Below, piece by piece: positions 1-8,643 of a stretch of 46,238 bases of DNA. A model generated the notes under the pieces. It saw only the letters and a list, made by a program, of their open reading frames with translations. It was not told the DNA's origin and did no database searches. How positions within the stretch are numbered: position 1 is the stretch's first letter; the number at the start of each line of letters is the position of its first letter. Location: positions 1 through 46,238 of the forward strand of contig FR884027.1 of NCBI GenBank assembly GCA_000435495.1, read 5' to 3'. Origin of the DNA: Firmicutes bacterium CAG:552. Lineage in GTDB: Bacteria > Bacillota > Clostridia > Christensenellales > Pumilibacteraceae. The position numbers were made by a program, and so were the translations under genes.

Positions 1-3000
1 GTATCTCGGAAGCATATACCGTGGTTAATACAGAATCGTCTTTCAATTTTTTGATTATTTCGGTTAAATCGAGAGAAACTTCTTGCATGGTAAATTTCTT
101 ACCGTCGGCCACGGTTGCGCTGACCCCGAGGAAAACGTCGAGAGCATTGATAAGCTTAACGAGTTCGCCGTTATCTCCGCCCCAACCGCCGTCAAAATTA
201 TATTTTGCAAGATTCTCTTTTTTTGCGTTTTCTTTAAGCGACGTCGGTATCTCAATCGTCGTACCGTCTAAGACGTTACCGTTTACCACGAAATTGATAA
301 TGGTTGCGTCCAAAATCAAACTTCCGAAAACCTTGTTTTTGTTTACGACGATAAGCTCTATAAGTTTATCTGACATTTCCCTTACGTCAGTTTCGTCTTG
401 CTTAAGAGCAGGCGCTATCAGTATTACTCTGTTTATAAGAGCTTTTATTTCCTCTCTTTTAATAAGTACCTTAACATCTGTTTCCGTTTCCGATATGTCG
501 GCTTTTGCTCCGTCGGGTACGATTATCTCCATATCGCCGTCGCCGATAGACGTCGAGAGCAAATAACTTATCGTATACCAAAGCACATCCGAAGCCAACA
601 TGTTGTCTTGCATTTTTTCGTCCGAAAGTTTGTTTATCTCGTCTATAACGTCTACGCTTCCGTCTACTATCCCGTCAATATCGAAATTCGCCTCGGCTAT
701 AAAGTCGAATAACTTTCTGAATTCGCCTTTACTGAAATCCGAGCTGCCTTCCATCCCGCTGTCCAACCATTTTTCCGGATCGGAAAGCGATGCCGGAATA
801 ACAATCGATTCGTTATCTTTAAGCGCATTTATCAATAATTTTGCAGCCGTTCCCTGCACTATGATGTTTTTTGTAAGTTTTTTTACGGCATCGTTACTTA
901 CTATCTCCGATATTTTTAAACTATCTGCGCCGCTTATCTCGGAAATAAGGTCGATTATATCCGACGAAGATTGCAAAATGTCTTTAAGTAAATCCTTTTC
1001 GATTATATTTACTTTTTCGCCAGCCGAATTGCTTTCCTTTGCTCTGTCGGAAATATAAATGCTCGAATCTTCTTCTTCACTCATGTCAACCAACATAGCG
1101 GACAGCAAAGAGTGTAGTAGCTTTGACTTGATAACGCAATCTATAGGCGCATTTCCGCTTTCGTCAGCCGTTGTCAACACCTCGGCGTACGGTTTAAAAT
1201 CCTCTAAATCGGAAAAATCAGGCGTATCGCTAAGAAGCTTTATCGTAGTTTCGTTTTTGCAAATGCTTTTCAATCCGTCCAAAAGTGCTTTAATCTCGCC
1301 GTCATCGCCGCCGTTGCTGTCGTAACGCACGTTTTCCGGCATATCGAACGAACTTGCCACCGAACTAAGCGCCGTTTTTATCTGCGAATACATATATGAC
1401 GACGACAATGCTCTGCCAATAAGTTTCGACTTAGACAACGAATCGCAAATACGATCTACCCTCGCCATATTTGCAGTATAATTTTCGTTTTTTGCATCGA
1501 ATATGTTTACAATCATGTCAAGAGCGTCTTTCGAAGTTTTCTCTCCGTCTCCGTCGCCGACCTCTTTCCCTTCCGCAGACGCTTCACCGATACCGGGCTT
1601 GCCCGGTTTGGCCGAATCTTCGGGATTGCTTTCGCCTTCGCCGTTACTGTCTCCGGACGGCGAATCCTTAGCGACGGTAGCGTAAATATTTAAAGCGTCA
1701 CCGGCAACGCCGAGCAGGGTTTTCAACTCGCTCGTCCATTCGATTTTTTCGTCATAGTAATAATCGGGACTTACGTAGCCCTCGGCATTGACGTCGGTAA
1801 GAACGGTATTTTCGACATACGTATAAAGTCTTTCCAGGACCGGATCCACTTCACTCGCTTTCTCGGTGGACAAAATCGAAAGGTTGCTCACAAACGGCAC
1901 CATTATTTTTAAAGTGGAAAGCGTGTCTATCTTTCCGCCGATAATGTCTATATACCCCTCTTCTTCGGGAGCCTTGTTCATAGACTCGACTATAACGTCG
2001 TATGCCGCTAAAATATCTTTTTTACTTATCAGCGAAGACGCTTTAAGCACCGGTGCCTTTTTGCCGGCAGCCAAAAGCGCTGCGTCCGACGGGATTTTAT
2101 CGCTATAGTAATCGGACTTAAATAAAATCTTTATCATATTGACGGTATTCTCGTCCATACCGTCCGAAATCGAAGTTTGATCTATATTTTCTACTACCGA
2201 ATCTATAAACGAAAGCGCAAAACCGCTGATAAAAGTTTTTGCGTCAAAATTTTCTATAAGTAAGCGGAACTCTCTGTTAAAGTCTTCGTTTTTGAAAAGT
2301 TTAACCGCTTCGTTCATGGCCTCGTCATTTCCCGACGAAACGATATTTTTCATTGTATCGCCGCCGTATTTCATGACAAGAGTTGCCACGTTCTTTGCGA
2401 ATCCGACGTACCCGGTCAACTCGTCCCTGAATTTTATGTTTTCGTCTATCCCTAGATTTTCGTCTACGAGTCTGCCGCTGAATATAAGATCGGTTATATA
2501 TAGATAGAACGGTACGTCCTCAGAATCCCTTACCGTATTAAGAATTTTGATTATTCCTTTTGTCCCGTATTCATCGAGGCTTCTGTACACCGTATACGCT
2601 TGATCTATGTTAGGCTCGCCGAATGCGTAGTCTTCGGTTTTGCCTTCGCCGTAACCGCCGGTTACCACGGACAAAACTCCGCCTATAAGCGAGACGCACA
2701 CGAGTCCGGCAACCAATCCTCTCGAAAGTCCTACTATCGCACCCGCAAGTTTGCGTTTTTTGTAAGGAACCCCGCCCTCTTTCTCTTTTTCTTTTTTCTT
2801 GCGGCGATATCTGCCTTCGCTGTAAAATATAAGGTATACAAGATAAAATATAAACTGAAGGATTTTATATACGATAGAAAGCAGCAGAGCAAACACTATG
2901 TGATACGCAAGCAACACAAGCGCCATTACGTATCCGCTGTCTGCTGCCGTTACCGGGCCTGCGCCTACCCCCGCAAGCATGTCGGAAATGTATTGCGCCA

Positions 3001-3292
3001 ATACTTGTTTCAACGTGGCAAAGTCTCCAGTTACCCCCAACGCATCTTGCAATCCGCTCGGCGAACCCAAAATCGAATTTATCCCTGTCAGTAATAATCC
3101 GTCAACAGTGTCGTTATTTATAAGCAACAGATATACGCCCAAACAAATAACAAAAGCCGCAATTGCCTGAATAAGCAAAATAAGCGACTTACGGAATCCT
3201 CTTCGTAATCCTCTCAAAAATCCTACTAAAACGAATAAGGCAAAAAGTATCGAAGGCACCCAACAGACCGCCAATCGAATATATTGTTCCAT
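1..3292 (-). CDS. Giant CvpA-like membrane protein with tandem C-terminal repeats (3' end beyond window)
   Basis: The frame is open without a stop from ATG 3292 to the left edge, giving 1097 codons. The start has a GGGAGG ribosome binding site just upstream. Residues 1-212 carry about four hydrophobic segments (10-28, 36-57, 119-156, 182-212). They include CvpA-like signatures: a glycine/arginine pair FLRGLRRGF at 25-33 and KLAGAIVGLSRG at 181-192, which match in kind and place those of the normal CvpA protein at 4298-5191. The remaining 880 or more residues are predicted outside the membrane. They hold a Gly/Ser/Glu/Pro-rich linker near 540-585 and at least five related units of 85-105 residues starting near 617, 721, 807, 895 and 986. 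CvpA proteins are usually 160-300 residues, so the tail is the odd part. Its function is unknown. It is transcribed from its own promoter at 3410-3438. The CvpA assignment is inferred from short motifs only. Confidence 0.8.
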   Translation of the reverse strand, partial: MEQYIRLAVCWVPSILFALFVLVGFLRGLRRGFRKSLILLIQAIAAFVICLGVYLLLINNDTVDGLLLTGINSILGSPSGLQDALGVTGDFATLKQVLAQYISDMLAGVGAGPVTAADSGYVMALVLLAYHIVFALLLSIVYKILQFIFYLVYLIFYSEGRYRRKKKEKEKEGGVPYKKRKLAGAIVGLSRGLVAGLVCVSLIGGVLSVVTGGYGEGKTEDYAFGEPNIDQAYTVYRSLDEYGTKGIIKILNTVRDSEDVPFYLYITDLIFSGRLVDENLGIDENIKFRDELTGYVGFAKNVATLVMKYGGDTMKNIVSSGNDEAMNEAVKLFKNEDFNREFRLLIENFDAKTFISGFALSFIDSVVENIDQTSISDGMDENTVNMIKILFKSDYYSDKIPSDAALLAAGKKAPVLKASSLISKKDILAAYDVIVESMNKAPEEEGYIDIIGGKIDTLSTLKIMVPFVSNLSILSTEKASEVDPVLERLYTYVENTVLTDVNAEGYVSPDYYYDEKIEWTSELKTLLGVAGDALNIYATVAKDSPSGDSNGEGESNPEDSAKPGKPGIGEASAEGKEVGDGDGEKTSKDALDMIVNIFDAKNENYTANMARVDRICDSLSKSKLIGRALSSSYMYSQIKTALSSVASSFDMPENVRYDSNGGDDGEIKALLDGLKSICKNETTIKLLSDTPDFSDLEDFKPYAEVLTTADESGNAPIDCVIKSKLLHSLLSAMLVDMSEEEDSSIYISDRAKESNSAGEKVNIIEKDLLKDILQSSSDIIDLISEISGADSLKISEIVSNDAVKKLTKNIIVQGTAAKLLINALKDNESIVIPASLSDPEKWLDSGMEGSSDFSKGEFRKLFDFIAEANFDIDGIVDGSVDVIDEINKLSDEKMQDNMLASDVLWYTISYLLSTSIGDGDMEIIVPDGAKADISETETDVKVLIKREEIKALINRVILIAPALKQDETDVREMSDKLIELIVVNKNKVFGSLILDATIINFVVNGNVLDGTTIEIPTSLKENAKKENLAKYNFDGGWGGDNGELVKLINALDVFLGVSATVADGKKFTMQEVSLDLTEIIKKLKDDSVLTTVYASEI

Positions 3293-3409
3293 AAAATCCT
3301 CCCTTTCGTACAACGGCACCAACGCAAACGCACCGCTTAGATTTTGCGATAAAACCGAATAGCTTATTTTCTTACCAAAGCCGCATTGCTTTTTAGTCGG
3401 CTCCTTTCC

Positions 3410-3438
3410 ATTATACTACGGTAATTAACATATGTCAA
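3410..3438 (-). promoter_or_regulatory. Sigma-A promoter of the giant CvpA-like gene
   Basis: On the minus strand TTGACA (3438-3433), a 17-bp spacer and TATAAT (3415-3410) form a perfect consensus promoter. The predicted leader before the ATG at 3292 is about 110 nt, longer than usual in this window. No known riboswitch was recognised in it. Confidence 0.85.
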
Positions 3439-3627
3439 CCATAGGTTTCGTATTTACTTAAACGCATACATGATGTTAAGAATTTAAGCCGCTGAATACA
3501 TAATAAATCACTATATCGCTTGCTTAAAATGTCTTTTTATAAATTAATGAAGCCCAAAAATTTGTTCGTACGACGTAACGTCGCTCCCACTGCGATAACG
3601 TCGCTCGAAGTTTAGCAAAACAACCGC
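3439..3627. other. Intergenic spacer with short repeats
   Basis: No coding frame is convincing here. The stretch holds a 21-bp element at 3481-3501 that recurs at 4154-4175 beyond the next gene, and a 10-bp direct repeat AACGTCGCTC at 3577-3586 and 3597-3606. Confidence 0.5.
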
Positions 3628-3656
3628 TTGACTAATCTGCCTAATTTTGATAAAAT
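3628..3656 (+). promoter_or_regulatory. Sigma-A promoter of the MGMT-family gene
   Basis: TTGACT (3628-3633), 17-bp spacer, TAAAAT (3651-3656). The predicted start of transcription near 3663 lies downstream of the upstream TTG codon at 3647. This supports the ATG at 3689 as the true start of the next gene. Confidence 0.75.
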
Positions 3657-3688
3657 CAAACCGCAGCTTGCAAATACAGAGGTTTTGT

Positions 3689-4012
3689 ATGTCGTTTTTT
3701 AATCAGGTTTACGAACTCGTCAAATTGATACCCAAAGGCAAAGTTACGACGTACGGCATAATCGCCGCCGCTTTAGGCAGACCTCATTCGGCGAAGATTG
3801 TCGGATATGCGCTGCACGACAACAAAGACCCGCAAAACGTCCCGTGCTACAGAGTAGTAAACAGATACGGCGAAGTTTCATCGGCATTCGCTTTCGGCGG
3901 CGAAAATGCGCAAAGAGCAATGCTCGAACACGACGGCGTAACTTTTATTGACGGAAAAGTGGACTTAACCAAACATCTGTACAAATTCGGAGATATCGAA
4001 CGGCTACCGTAA
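3689..4012 (+). CDS. MGMT-family (alkyltransferase-like) DNA-binding protein
   Basis: The 107-residue protein is the stand-alone C-terminal DNA-binding domain of O6-alkylguanine-DNA alkyltransferases, the size of YbaZ/ATL proteins. It begins FFNQVYELVKLIPKGKVTTY, followed by the recognition helix region and an FAFGGENAQRAML segment typical of the family. The reactive-site motif, normally PCHRV, reads PCYRV: the acceptor cysteine is kept but the next residue is Tyr instead of His. It may bind O6-alkylguanine lesions and flag them for repair, or still transfer alkyl groups weakly; the sequence cannot decide. The ATG at 3689 is chosen because it has AGAGG six bases upstream and lies after the predicted transcription start. 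A TTG at 3647 is in frame but precedes that start. It is monocistronic. Confidence 0.9.
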   Translation: MSFFNQVYELVKLIPKGKVTTYGIIAAALGRPHSAKIVGYALHDNKDPQNVPCYRVVNRYGEVSSAFAFGGENAQRAMLEHDGVTFIDGKVDLTKHLYKFGDIERLP

Positions 4013-4245
4013 ACGCTCGACCGGTTATACGATAAAATTTATATACGTATACTTTTTCTGCTTATTTCTTAATCTCTAAACAAAATTCAATAACACGCTT
4101 AGCAAGCGAAATAAAGAAGTAATAATCGAATAAATTATATTCAAATCTTTACGAATTTCAGCCGCTTAAATACATTCTCGATTGCTATAGTTATTGCTTT
4201 TGCTTCCCGATCGTATTTTTACTAAAGGCTTAAAATACTTCCGTA
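4013..4245. other. Intergenic spacer
   Basis: AT-rich, with no supported gene. It contains a near-copy (4154-4175) of the element found at 3481-3501, so the two copies bracket the MGMT-family gene in direct orientation. Confidence 0.5.
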
Positions 4246-4291
4246 TAAAAACGAACGCCTCGAACCAATTAAAATTCGAAGCGTTTGTTTT
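4246..4291 (-). terminator. Intrinsic terminator of cvpA
   Basis: An 11-bp stem pairs 4254-4264 with 4275-4285 (one G-T pair). On the minus strand it is followed by a T-rich run, immediately after the stop codon of the CvpA gene. T residues also follow on the plus strand, so it may work both ways and end the MGMT transcript. Confidence 0.75.
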
Positions 4292-4297
4292 TGTTAT

Positions 4298-5191
4298 TTA
4301 AGCTGCGCTTTCGCTTCCGGACTCATCTCCGGAAGCATTCCCGCCGGAAGACTCGCCGGCTTTCTTTTGTATGCTCTTTTGCGCTTTCTCCACATAAGCC
4401 ATGTAACGTTTGTCTTCTTCTCCGTCATCCCCCCTCGACAAAACGAAGTTAAGAACTTTATCGCTTGCCTCGTTAACTTTATCGTCGATGACGGACTGCG
4501 TAAGTTGCTCGTTAAGCTTGTCGCTAAACGATTGTAACGATTCCATAGGCACGGCGGCGATATATATTACAAGCACCATAGAGAGACACGCATACACTGC
4601 TCCCTTAACCAAACCGAGAGCAAGTCCGCCCACTCGGCTAAGCACGGAAATGTTTTCGGGCTTCTTCTTGTTTGCAAGAGCGGTAAGTACGCCGATAAGT
4701 ATACGCAGTACGATAAAGAACACCACGCCTACGGTAATAACGAACGCATTATAGGTAATTTCTATTGCAAACACCTGTCCTACGTTTTCCAACGAGCTAG
4801 ATAAGTATACATCCTTACATACTGCAGTTTGAATGAGTCCCACAAAAAGCTTCATAATTCCGTCCGCTTTTTCGAGCAGCATCGCCTTGACTTGCTCATC
4901 GGTACTGCCGCTCGCCACCGCCGAACGAATACTTTCCATATCGAGTTTTTTAAGATTATCCATAAGCCCGATATTATAAATTCTATCGTATACCGAACCG
5001 TCTTTTATCAGCCAATCGACAACGTTTTCGGTAAGCAGTGCGTTGGCAATAGTTTTTGCCAACAAAAACGTTATTAGCAATGTTAAAAACCAACCGAAAA
5101 ATGATATGAGCGTCTTAAAAAAGCCTTTAGCCACGCCCACAATTCCGCCTAGCACTATAATTCCAATAAATACGTAATCTATTATAGCCAT
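4298..5191 (-). CDS. cvpA: CvpA family membrane protein
   Basis: This 297-residue integral membrane protein starts with DYVFIGIIVLGGIVGVAKGF, the classic first helix of CvpA/colicin V production family proteins. The second family signature, RVGGLALGLVKGAV, lies in a late helix. About four to five membrane segments are visible, separated by a soluble loop near residues 60-120. The C-terminus is charged, then Ser/Gly/Glu-rich. CvpA proteins are linked to envelope homeostasis and stress tolerance; the molecular activity is not established. The start has AAGGAGA before the ATG. It is divergent from yyaC with a 51-bp spacer and ends in a strong terminator. It is longer than the typical family member because of the loop and tail. 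Confidence 0.88.
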   Translation of the reverse strand: MAIIDYVFIGIIVLGGIVGVAKGFFKTLISFFGWFLTLLITFLLAKTIANALLTENVVDWLIKDGSVYDRIYNIGLMDNLKKLDMESIRSAVASGSTDEQVKAMLLEKADGIMKLFVGLIQTAVCKDVYLSSSLENVGQVFAIEITYNAFVITVGVVFFIVLRILIGVLTALANKKKPENISVLSRVGGLALGLVKGAVYACLSMVLVIYIAAVPMESLQSFSDKLNEQLTQSVIDDKVNEASDKVLNFVLSRGDDGEEDKRYMAYVEKAQKSIQKKAGESSGGNASGDESGSESAA

Positions 5192-5242
5192 ATATCTCTC
5201 CTTATGTGTATAATATAAAAATATTCGTCAATAATTCTATCC

Positions 5243-5668
5243 ATGAACGCTATCTTGTTATGCATCGGCACCGATCTTGTTATCGGCGATTGCCTCGGAC
5301 CGATTGTAGGTGAAATACTTATAAACAGAAACGTAAACGCATACGTTTACGGCACGCTTACTCGCCCCGTCACCGCAAAAAACTTAACTTCTTACATCGA
5401 ATTTATAAAATCGAAACATAATCTGCCGATTATAGCCATAGACAGCTGCGTCGGCGAAAATATCGGCAATATCAGCCTCAAATCAGGTCCGCTTGCGCCC
5501 GGAGCTGCCGACGGAAAAAAACTTCCTCTCGTAGGCGATTTGTCGATTACCGCAACGACTTGCGCTTATCCGCCTTCGGACAAAAGATTTGCTGCCGTAA
5601 GAGTGGGCTTTGTGTATTCGCTGGCTCTCAAAGTCGCAGATTTGATAACCGATCTTATCTCTCGATAA
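5243..5668 (+). CDS. yyaC: YyaC-type sporulation protein (DUF1256, GPR-related putative spore protease)
   Basis: The 141-residue protein matches the YyaC/DUF1256 family, distantly related to the germination protease GPR. Visible motifs are CIGTDLVIGDCLGP (residues 7-20, with D11 and D16), VYGTLTRPVTAKNL (35-48), IIAIDSCVG (63-71, with D67) and PLVGDLSIT. The aspartates in the first and third motifs correspond to those conserved between YyaC and GPR. In Bacillus yyaC is expressed in the forespore. The ATG at 5243 has no Shine-Dalgarno sequence, unlike nearly every other gene here. A TATAAT at 5209-5214 lacks a matching -35 box, which fits an alternative sigma factor but does not prove it. Its last 14 bases overlap the end of the convergent gpmI gene. 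This is the only sporulation-linked gene in the window. Confidence 0.87.
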   Translation: MNAILLCIGTDLVIGDCLGPIVGEILINRNVNAYVYGTLTRPVTAKNLTSYIEFIKSKHNLPIIAIDSCVGENIGNISLKSGPLAPGAADGKKLPLVGDLSITATTCAYPPSDKRFAAVRVGFVYSLALKVADLITDLISR

Positions 5669-7163
5669 GCGATTTTCCTTCCATCTCAGGCGGAACGGCG
5701 AGTCCGACAAGTTCGAGTAACGTCGGAGCCACGTCGCACAAAGCTCCTCCGCTGCGAAGAGTTTTACCTTTCATCTCGCTTCCGACTACGACTAACGGTA
5801 CCAAATTCGTCGTATGCGCCGTCATCGGTTTTCCGTCCTCTATCATACATTCCGCATTACCGTGGTCTGCCGTAACTATAACGTTGCCTCCGGTAGCAAC
5901 CGTGGCTTCGACTATCTTTATAAAACAGTCGTCCACCGTTTTTACCGCTTTAACCGCCGCTTCCATTATGCCGGTATGACCTACCATATCGCAGTTTGCG
6001 TAATTCATAATAAGCACGTCGGTCTTTCCGATTACGTCGAGCGCTTTTTCCGTAACTTCCTCGGCGCTCATTTGAGGCTGAAGGTCGTACGTCGTAACCT
6101 TAGGTGACGGAACCAGAATTCTGCTTTCGCCGTCATTGGGAGTTTCGACGCCTCCGTTAAAAAAGAAGGTTACGTGAGCGTATTTTTCGGTCTCCGCTAT
6201 ACGAGTTTGACTAAGCCCTTTACTCGAAAGATATTCGCCGAGAGTATTCGCTATTCTCTTAGGCCCGAAAGCGACATGCATATTAAGCGATGTGTCGTAC
6301 TCCGTCATTCCCACATAGTAAATATCTTTTTTCGTTCGCTTGAACATTGTGAACGAGTCATCGGTCAGAACTTTTGACATCTGCCTTGCTCTGTCCGACC
6401 TGAAGTTATAAAAAATGAATGCGTCGCCGTCCTTAACACCGTCATAATTTCCTACGACACAAGGCACGACGAATTCGTCGGTAACGCCTTCGGCGTACGA
6501 ACGGTCGATAGCCTGCTCCGCCGAATCGAATTTTTGCCCTTCTGCCTCGAATACGGTGCGGTACGCTCTTTCCACTCTGTCCCAGCGATTGTCTCTGTCC
6601 ATGTAATAAAATCTTCCGCAAAGCGTAGCTATTTCGCCGACACCGACAGAAGCTATTTCTTCTTCGAGGCGAGCTATAAACGCTTTGCCGCTGTCCGGAG
6701 CCGTGTCTCTGCCATCGGTTATACAATGTACAAAAACTTCTTTAGCTCCTCTCTTTTTACATAATCTAAGCAGTGCGAAAAGATGATTTATCGAACTATG
6801 CACGCCGCCGTCTCCGAGCAAACCGCACAAATGCACTCTGCCGTTATGTTTAAGCGCAAAGTCCACAGCTTTGTTTAGTTGCTCGTTTTCAAAAAACTCG
6901 CCGTCCTCTATCGATTTGTCGATACGAGTAATGTCCTGATAAACGACTCTGCCGCTGCCTATGTTAAGATGACCGACTTCGCTGTTGCCCATCTGTCCGT
7001 CCGGTAATCCTACTCTGCGTCCGGATGCGGAAATCAACGTGTGCGGAAACTCGTTCCATAATCTCAAAAAGTTGGGTATCCCTTCCTCGGCTATAGCATT
7101 GCCGTATTTTTGCTCGCTATAGCCAAACCCGTCCAAAATAATCAGAGTATTTGTTTTTATCAT
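5655..7163 (-). CDS. gpmI: 2,3-bisphosphoglycerate-independent phosphoglycerate mutase
   Basis: The 502-residue enzyme interconverts 3- and 2-phosphoglycerate in lower glycolysis, using two Mn ions and a phosphoserine intermediate. It has LIILDGFGYS at the N-terminus (first metal aspartate), the nucleophile serine in MGNSEVGHLNIGSGR, the GDGGVHSSINHL substrate loop, GRDTAPDSG, and the C-terminal metal motifs MVGHTG and TADHGNAE. Length is normal for the family (about 510). It is the last gene of the gltX operon, 10 bp after tpiA, with AAGGAA upstream of the ATG. Its 3' end overlaps the end of yyaC, and no separate terminator is seen, so the two convergent messages could overlap. Confidence 0.97.
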   Translation of the reverse strand: MIKTNTLIILDGFGYSEQKYGNAIAEEGIPNFLRLWNEFPHTLISASGRRVGLPDGQMGNSEVGHLNIGSGRVVYQDITRIDKSIEDGEFFENEQLNKAVDFALKHNGRVHLCGLLGDGGVHSSINHLFALLRLCKKRGAKEVFVHCITDGRDTAPDSGKAFIARLEEEIASVGVGEIATLCGRFYYMDRDNRWDRVERAYRTVFEAEGQKFDSAEQAIDRSYAEGVTDEFVVPCVVGNYDGVKDGDAFIFYNFRSDRARQMSKVLTDDSFTMFKRTKKDIYYVGMTEYDTSLNMHVAFGPKRIANTLGEYLSSKGLSQTRIAETEKYAHVTFFFNGGVETPNDGESRILVPSPKVTTYDLQPQMSAEEVTEKALDVIGKTDVLIMNYANCDMVGHTGIMEAAVKAVKTVDDCFIKIVEATVATGGNVIVTADHGNAECMIEDGKPMTAHTTNLVPLVVVGSEMKGKTLRSGGALCDVAPTLLELVGLAVPPEMEGKSLIER

Positions 7164-7173
7164 TTTCGTTCCT

Positions 7174-7905
7174 TTAATCGCAATTACAAATAATCGAAAA
7201 ATCGTTAGGCTTCAAACTTGCTCCGCCTATAAGTCCTCCGTCAATCTCGCTTTGCGCAAGCAAATCTTTTGCGTTGGCGGCATTCATGCTTCCGCCGTAC
7301 AAAATACTGAAATCTTCGCTAAGTAAATCCTTGGCTATCCGGCGAATATATCCTATGGTTTCGTTTGCCATCTGCGGAGTAGCGGTTTTGCCTGTACCTA
7401 TCGCCCATACCGGTTCGTAAGCGATTATTATGTCGCCCGCACCTTTGACGCCATCGAGTCCCTTGATAAGCTGACGCTTAAGAACATCTTCGGTCAAGCC
7501 GGACTCTCTTTCGTCGAGAGTTTCGCCAACGCAAACTATAGGTTTAAGTCCGTTAGCAAGAGCTTGTTTCAATCGTTTGTTAACCGTCTCGTCCGTCTCG
7601 CCGAAATATGCTCGTCTTTCGCTGTGACCGATTATAACGTATTCGGCACCCACTTCCTTTAACATCTCTGCGCTGATCTCGCCCGTAAACGCCCCTTTAT
7701 CTGCCCATGCAACGTTTTGAGCTCCGATTTTTGCATTAGAGCCGAGAGTAAGTTTATAAGCTCTGTGAATATCTGTAAAAGGCACGCACAAAACGATTTC
7801 GCTCGACGCATCTTTTACAAGCGGCAAAAAGTCGGCAACAAACTGCTTCGTCTGCGCCTTGGTCATATTCATCTTCCAGTTGCCTGCGATAACTCTTCTT
7901 CTCAT
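7174..7905 (-). CDS. tpiA: Triosephosphate isomerase
   Basis: This 243-residue TIM-barrel enzyme interconverts dihydroxyacetone phosphate and glyceraldehyde-3-phosphate. Catalytic signatures are all present: the lysine in GNWKMN, the histidine in IIGHSERRAYFGET, the glutamate in AYEPVWAIGTG (followed by the hinged loop), and the phosphate-binding YGGSM and GLIGGASL. It is a few residues shorter than the usual 250 but complete. It sits between rlmB and gpmI with gaps of 6 and 10 bp. Coexpression with gpmI pairs two glycolytic steps. The usual Firmicute gap-pgk-tpi-pgm-eno cluster is not seen here, although its other members could be elsewhere. Confidence 0.97.
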   Translation of the reverse strand: MRRRVIAGNWKMNMTKAQTKQFVADFLPLVKDASSEIVLCVPFTDIHRAYKLTLGSNAKIGAQNVAWADKGAFTGEISAEMLKEVGAEYVIIGHSERRAYFGETDETVNKRLKQALANGLKPIVCVGETLDERESGLTEDVLKRQLIKGLDGVKGAGDIIIAYEPVWAIGTGKTATPQMANETIGYIRRIAKDLLSEDFSILYGGSMNAANAKDLLAQSEIDGGLIGGASLKPNDFSIICNCD

Positions 7906-7911
7906 GATTTG

Positions 7912-8643
7912 TTATTCCTCCTCCATACTTTGTCTTATTTTTTCGTAAACGACGATAGCCGTTGCCACCGATGCGTTCAGCGAATTGACTTCTCCGAACA
8001 TAGGTATAGCTACAGTGCCGTCGCAATTGTCTTTTACTCGCTTGCCGACGCCTTTGCCTTCGCCGCCGATAACCAAAGCGATTGCACCCTTAAGATTGCT
8101 TTTGTACAACGGATCGCCGTCCATGTCGGCGCAATAAACCCACACGCCTCTTTCTTTAAGCTCGGTAATGGCGTCGGTAATATTGGTCACCTTTGCCACT
8201 TTTACGTGCTGCGATGCCCCTGCGGAAACCTTAATAACCGTCTCGTTGACGGAGACCGCTCTGTGTCTCGGTATTATAACGCCGTGTGCGCCTGCACATT
8301 CCGCCACTCGAAGCACGCTGCCGAGATTATGCGGATCCTCCACACCGTCAAGTATTATAATAAACGGAGGCTCATGTCTTTTTTCGGCGTAATCCAAAAT
8401 ATCTTCCAGTTCGCAATATTTGTAATCGGTTATTTCGGCTATAAAACCTTGATGCCTGCCGGTTACGCTCTCTCTGTCAAGCGCCTCTTTATCTCTGAAA
8501 AATATTTTTATTCCTCTGCTTTTCGCCGCATCTATTATATTCTGCGCCGAAGCATCCTTTAACCCTTTTTGCGCAACAAGTCTGTCTATCGTGGTACCTG
8601 CTTTTACTGCTTCGGTAACTGCGTTTCTACCCTCAATTTTCAT
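7912..8643 (-). CDS. rlmB: 23S rRNA (guanosine-2251-2'-O)-methyltransferase, TrmH/SPOUT family
   Basis: The 243-residue SPOUT methyltransferase uses S-adenosylmethionine to methylate a 23S rRNA guanosine. The N-terminal L30e-like substrate-binding domain occupies roughly residues 1-75 and starts KIEGRNAVTEAV. The SPOUT domain carries motif 1 DGVEDPHNLGSVLR, motif 2 VIGGEGKGV and motif 3 NSLNASVATAI, which form the knotted cofactor site. RlmB next to Mini-RNase III is a classic Firmicute arrangement; here thyA and folA lie between them. Its start overlaps the end of folA by 11 bp. The exact target base is inferred from family and context. Confidence 0.93.
   Translation of the reverse strand: MKIEGRNAVTEAVKAGTTIDRLVAQKGLKDASAQNIIDAAKSRGIKIFFRDKEALDRESVTGRHQGFIAEITDYKYCELEDILDYAEKRHEPPFIIILDGVEDPHNLGSVLRVAECAGAHGVIIPRHRAVSVNETVIKVSAGASQHVKVAKVTNITDAITELKERGVWVYCADMDGDPLYKSNLKGAIALVIGGEGKGVGKRVKDNCDGTVAIPMFGEVNSLNASVATAIVVYEKIRQSMEEE

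Noticed and set aside
21..1325. Three long plus-strand frames at the left edge
   Set aside because: They are antisense to the continuous minus-strand CvpA-fusion frame, which runs off the window and is open for 1097 codons with a good start.
3293..3403. A riboswitch in the leader of the CvpA-fusion gene
   Set aside because: The leader is long enough, but no conserved riboswitch core was recognised and only weak hairpins were seen.
7717..8562. A 281-codon plus-strand frame opposite tpiA and rlmB
   Set aside because: It crosses a gene boundary of two clear enzymes and is rich in Cys, Tyr and His, typical of antisense translation here.
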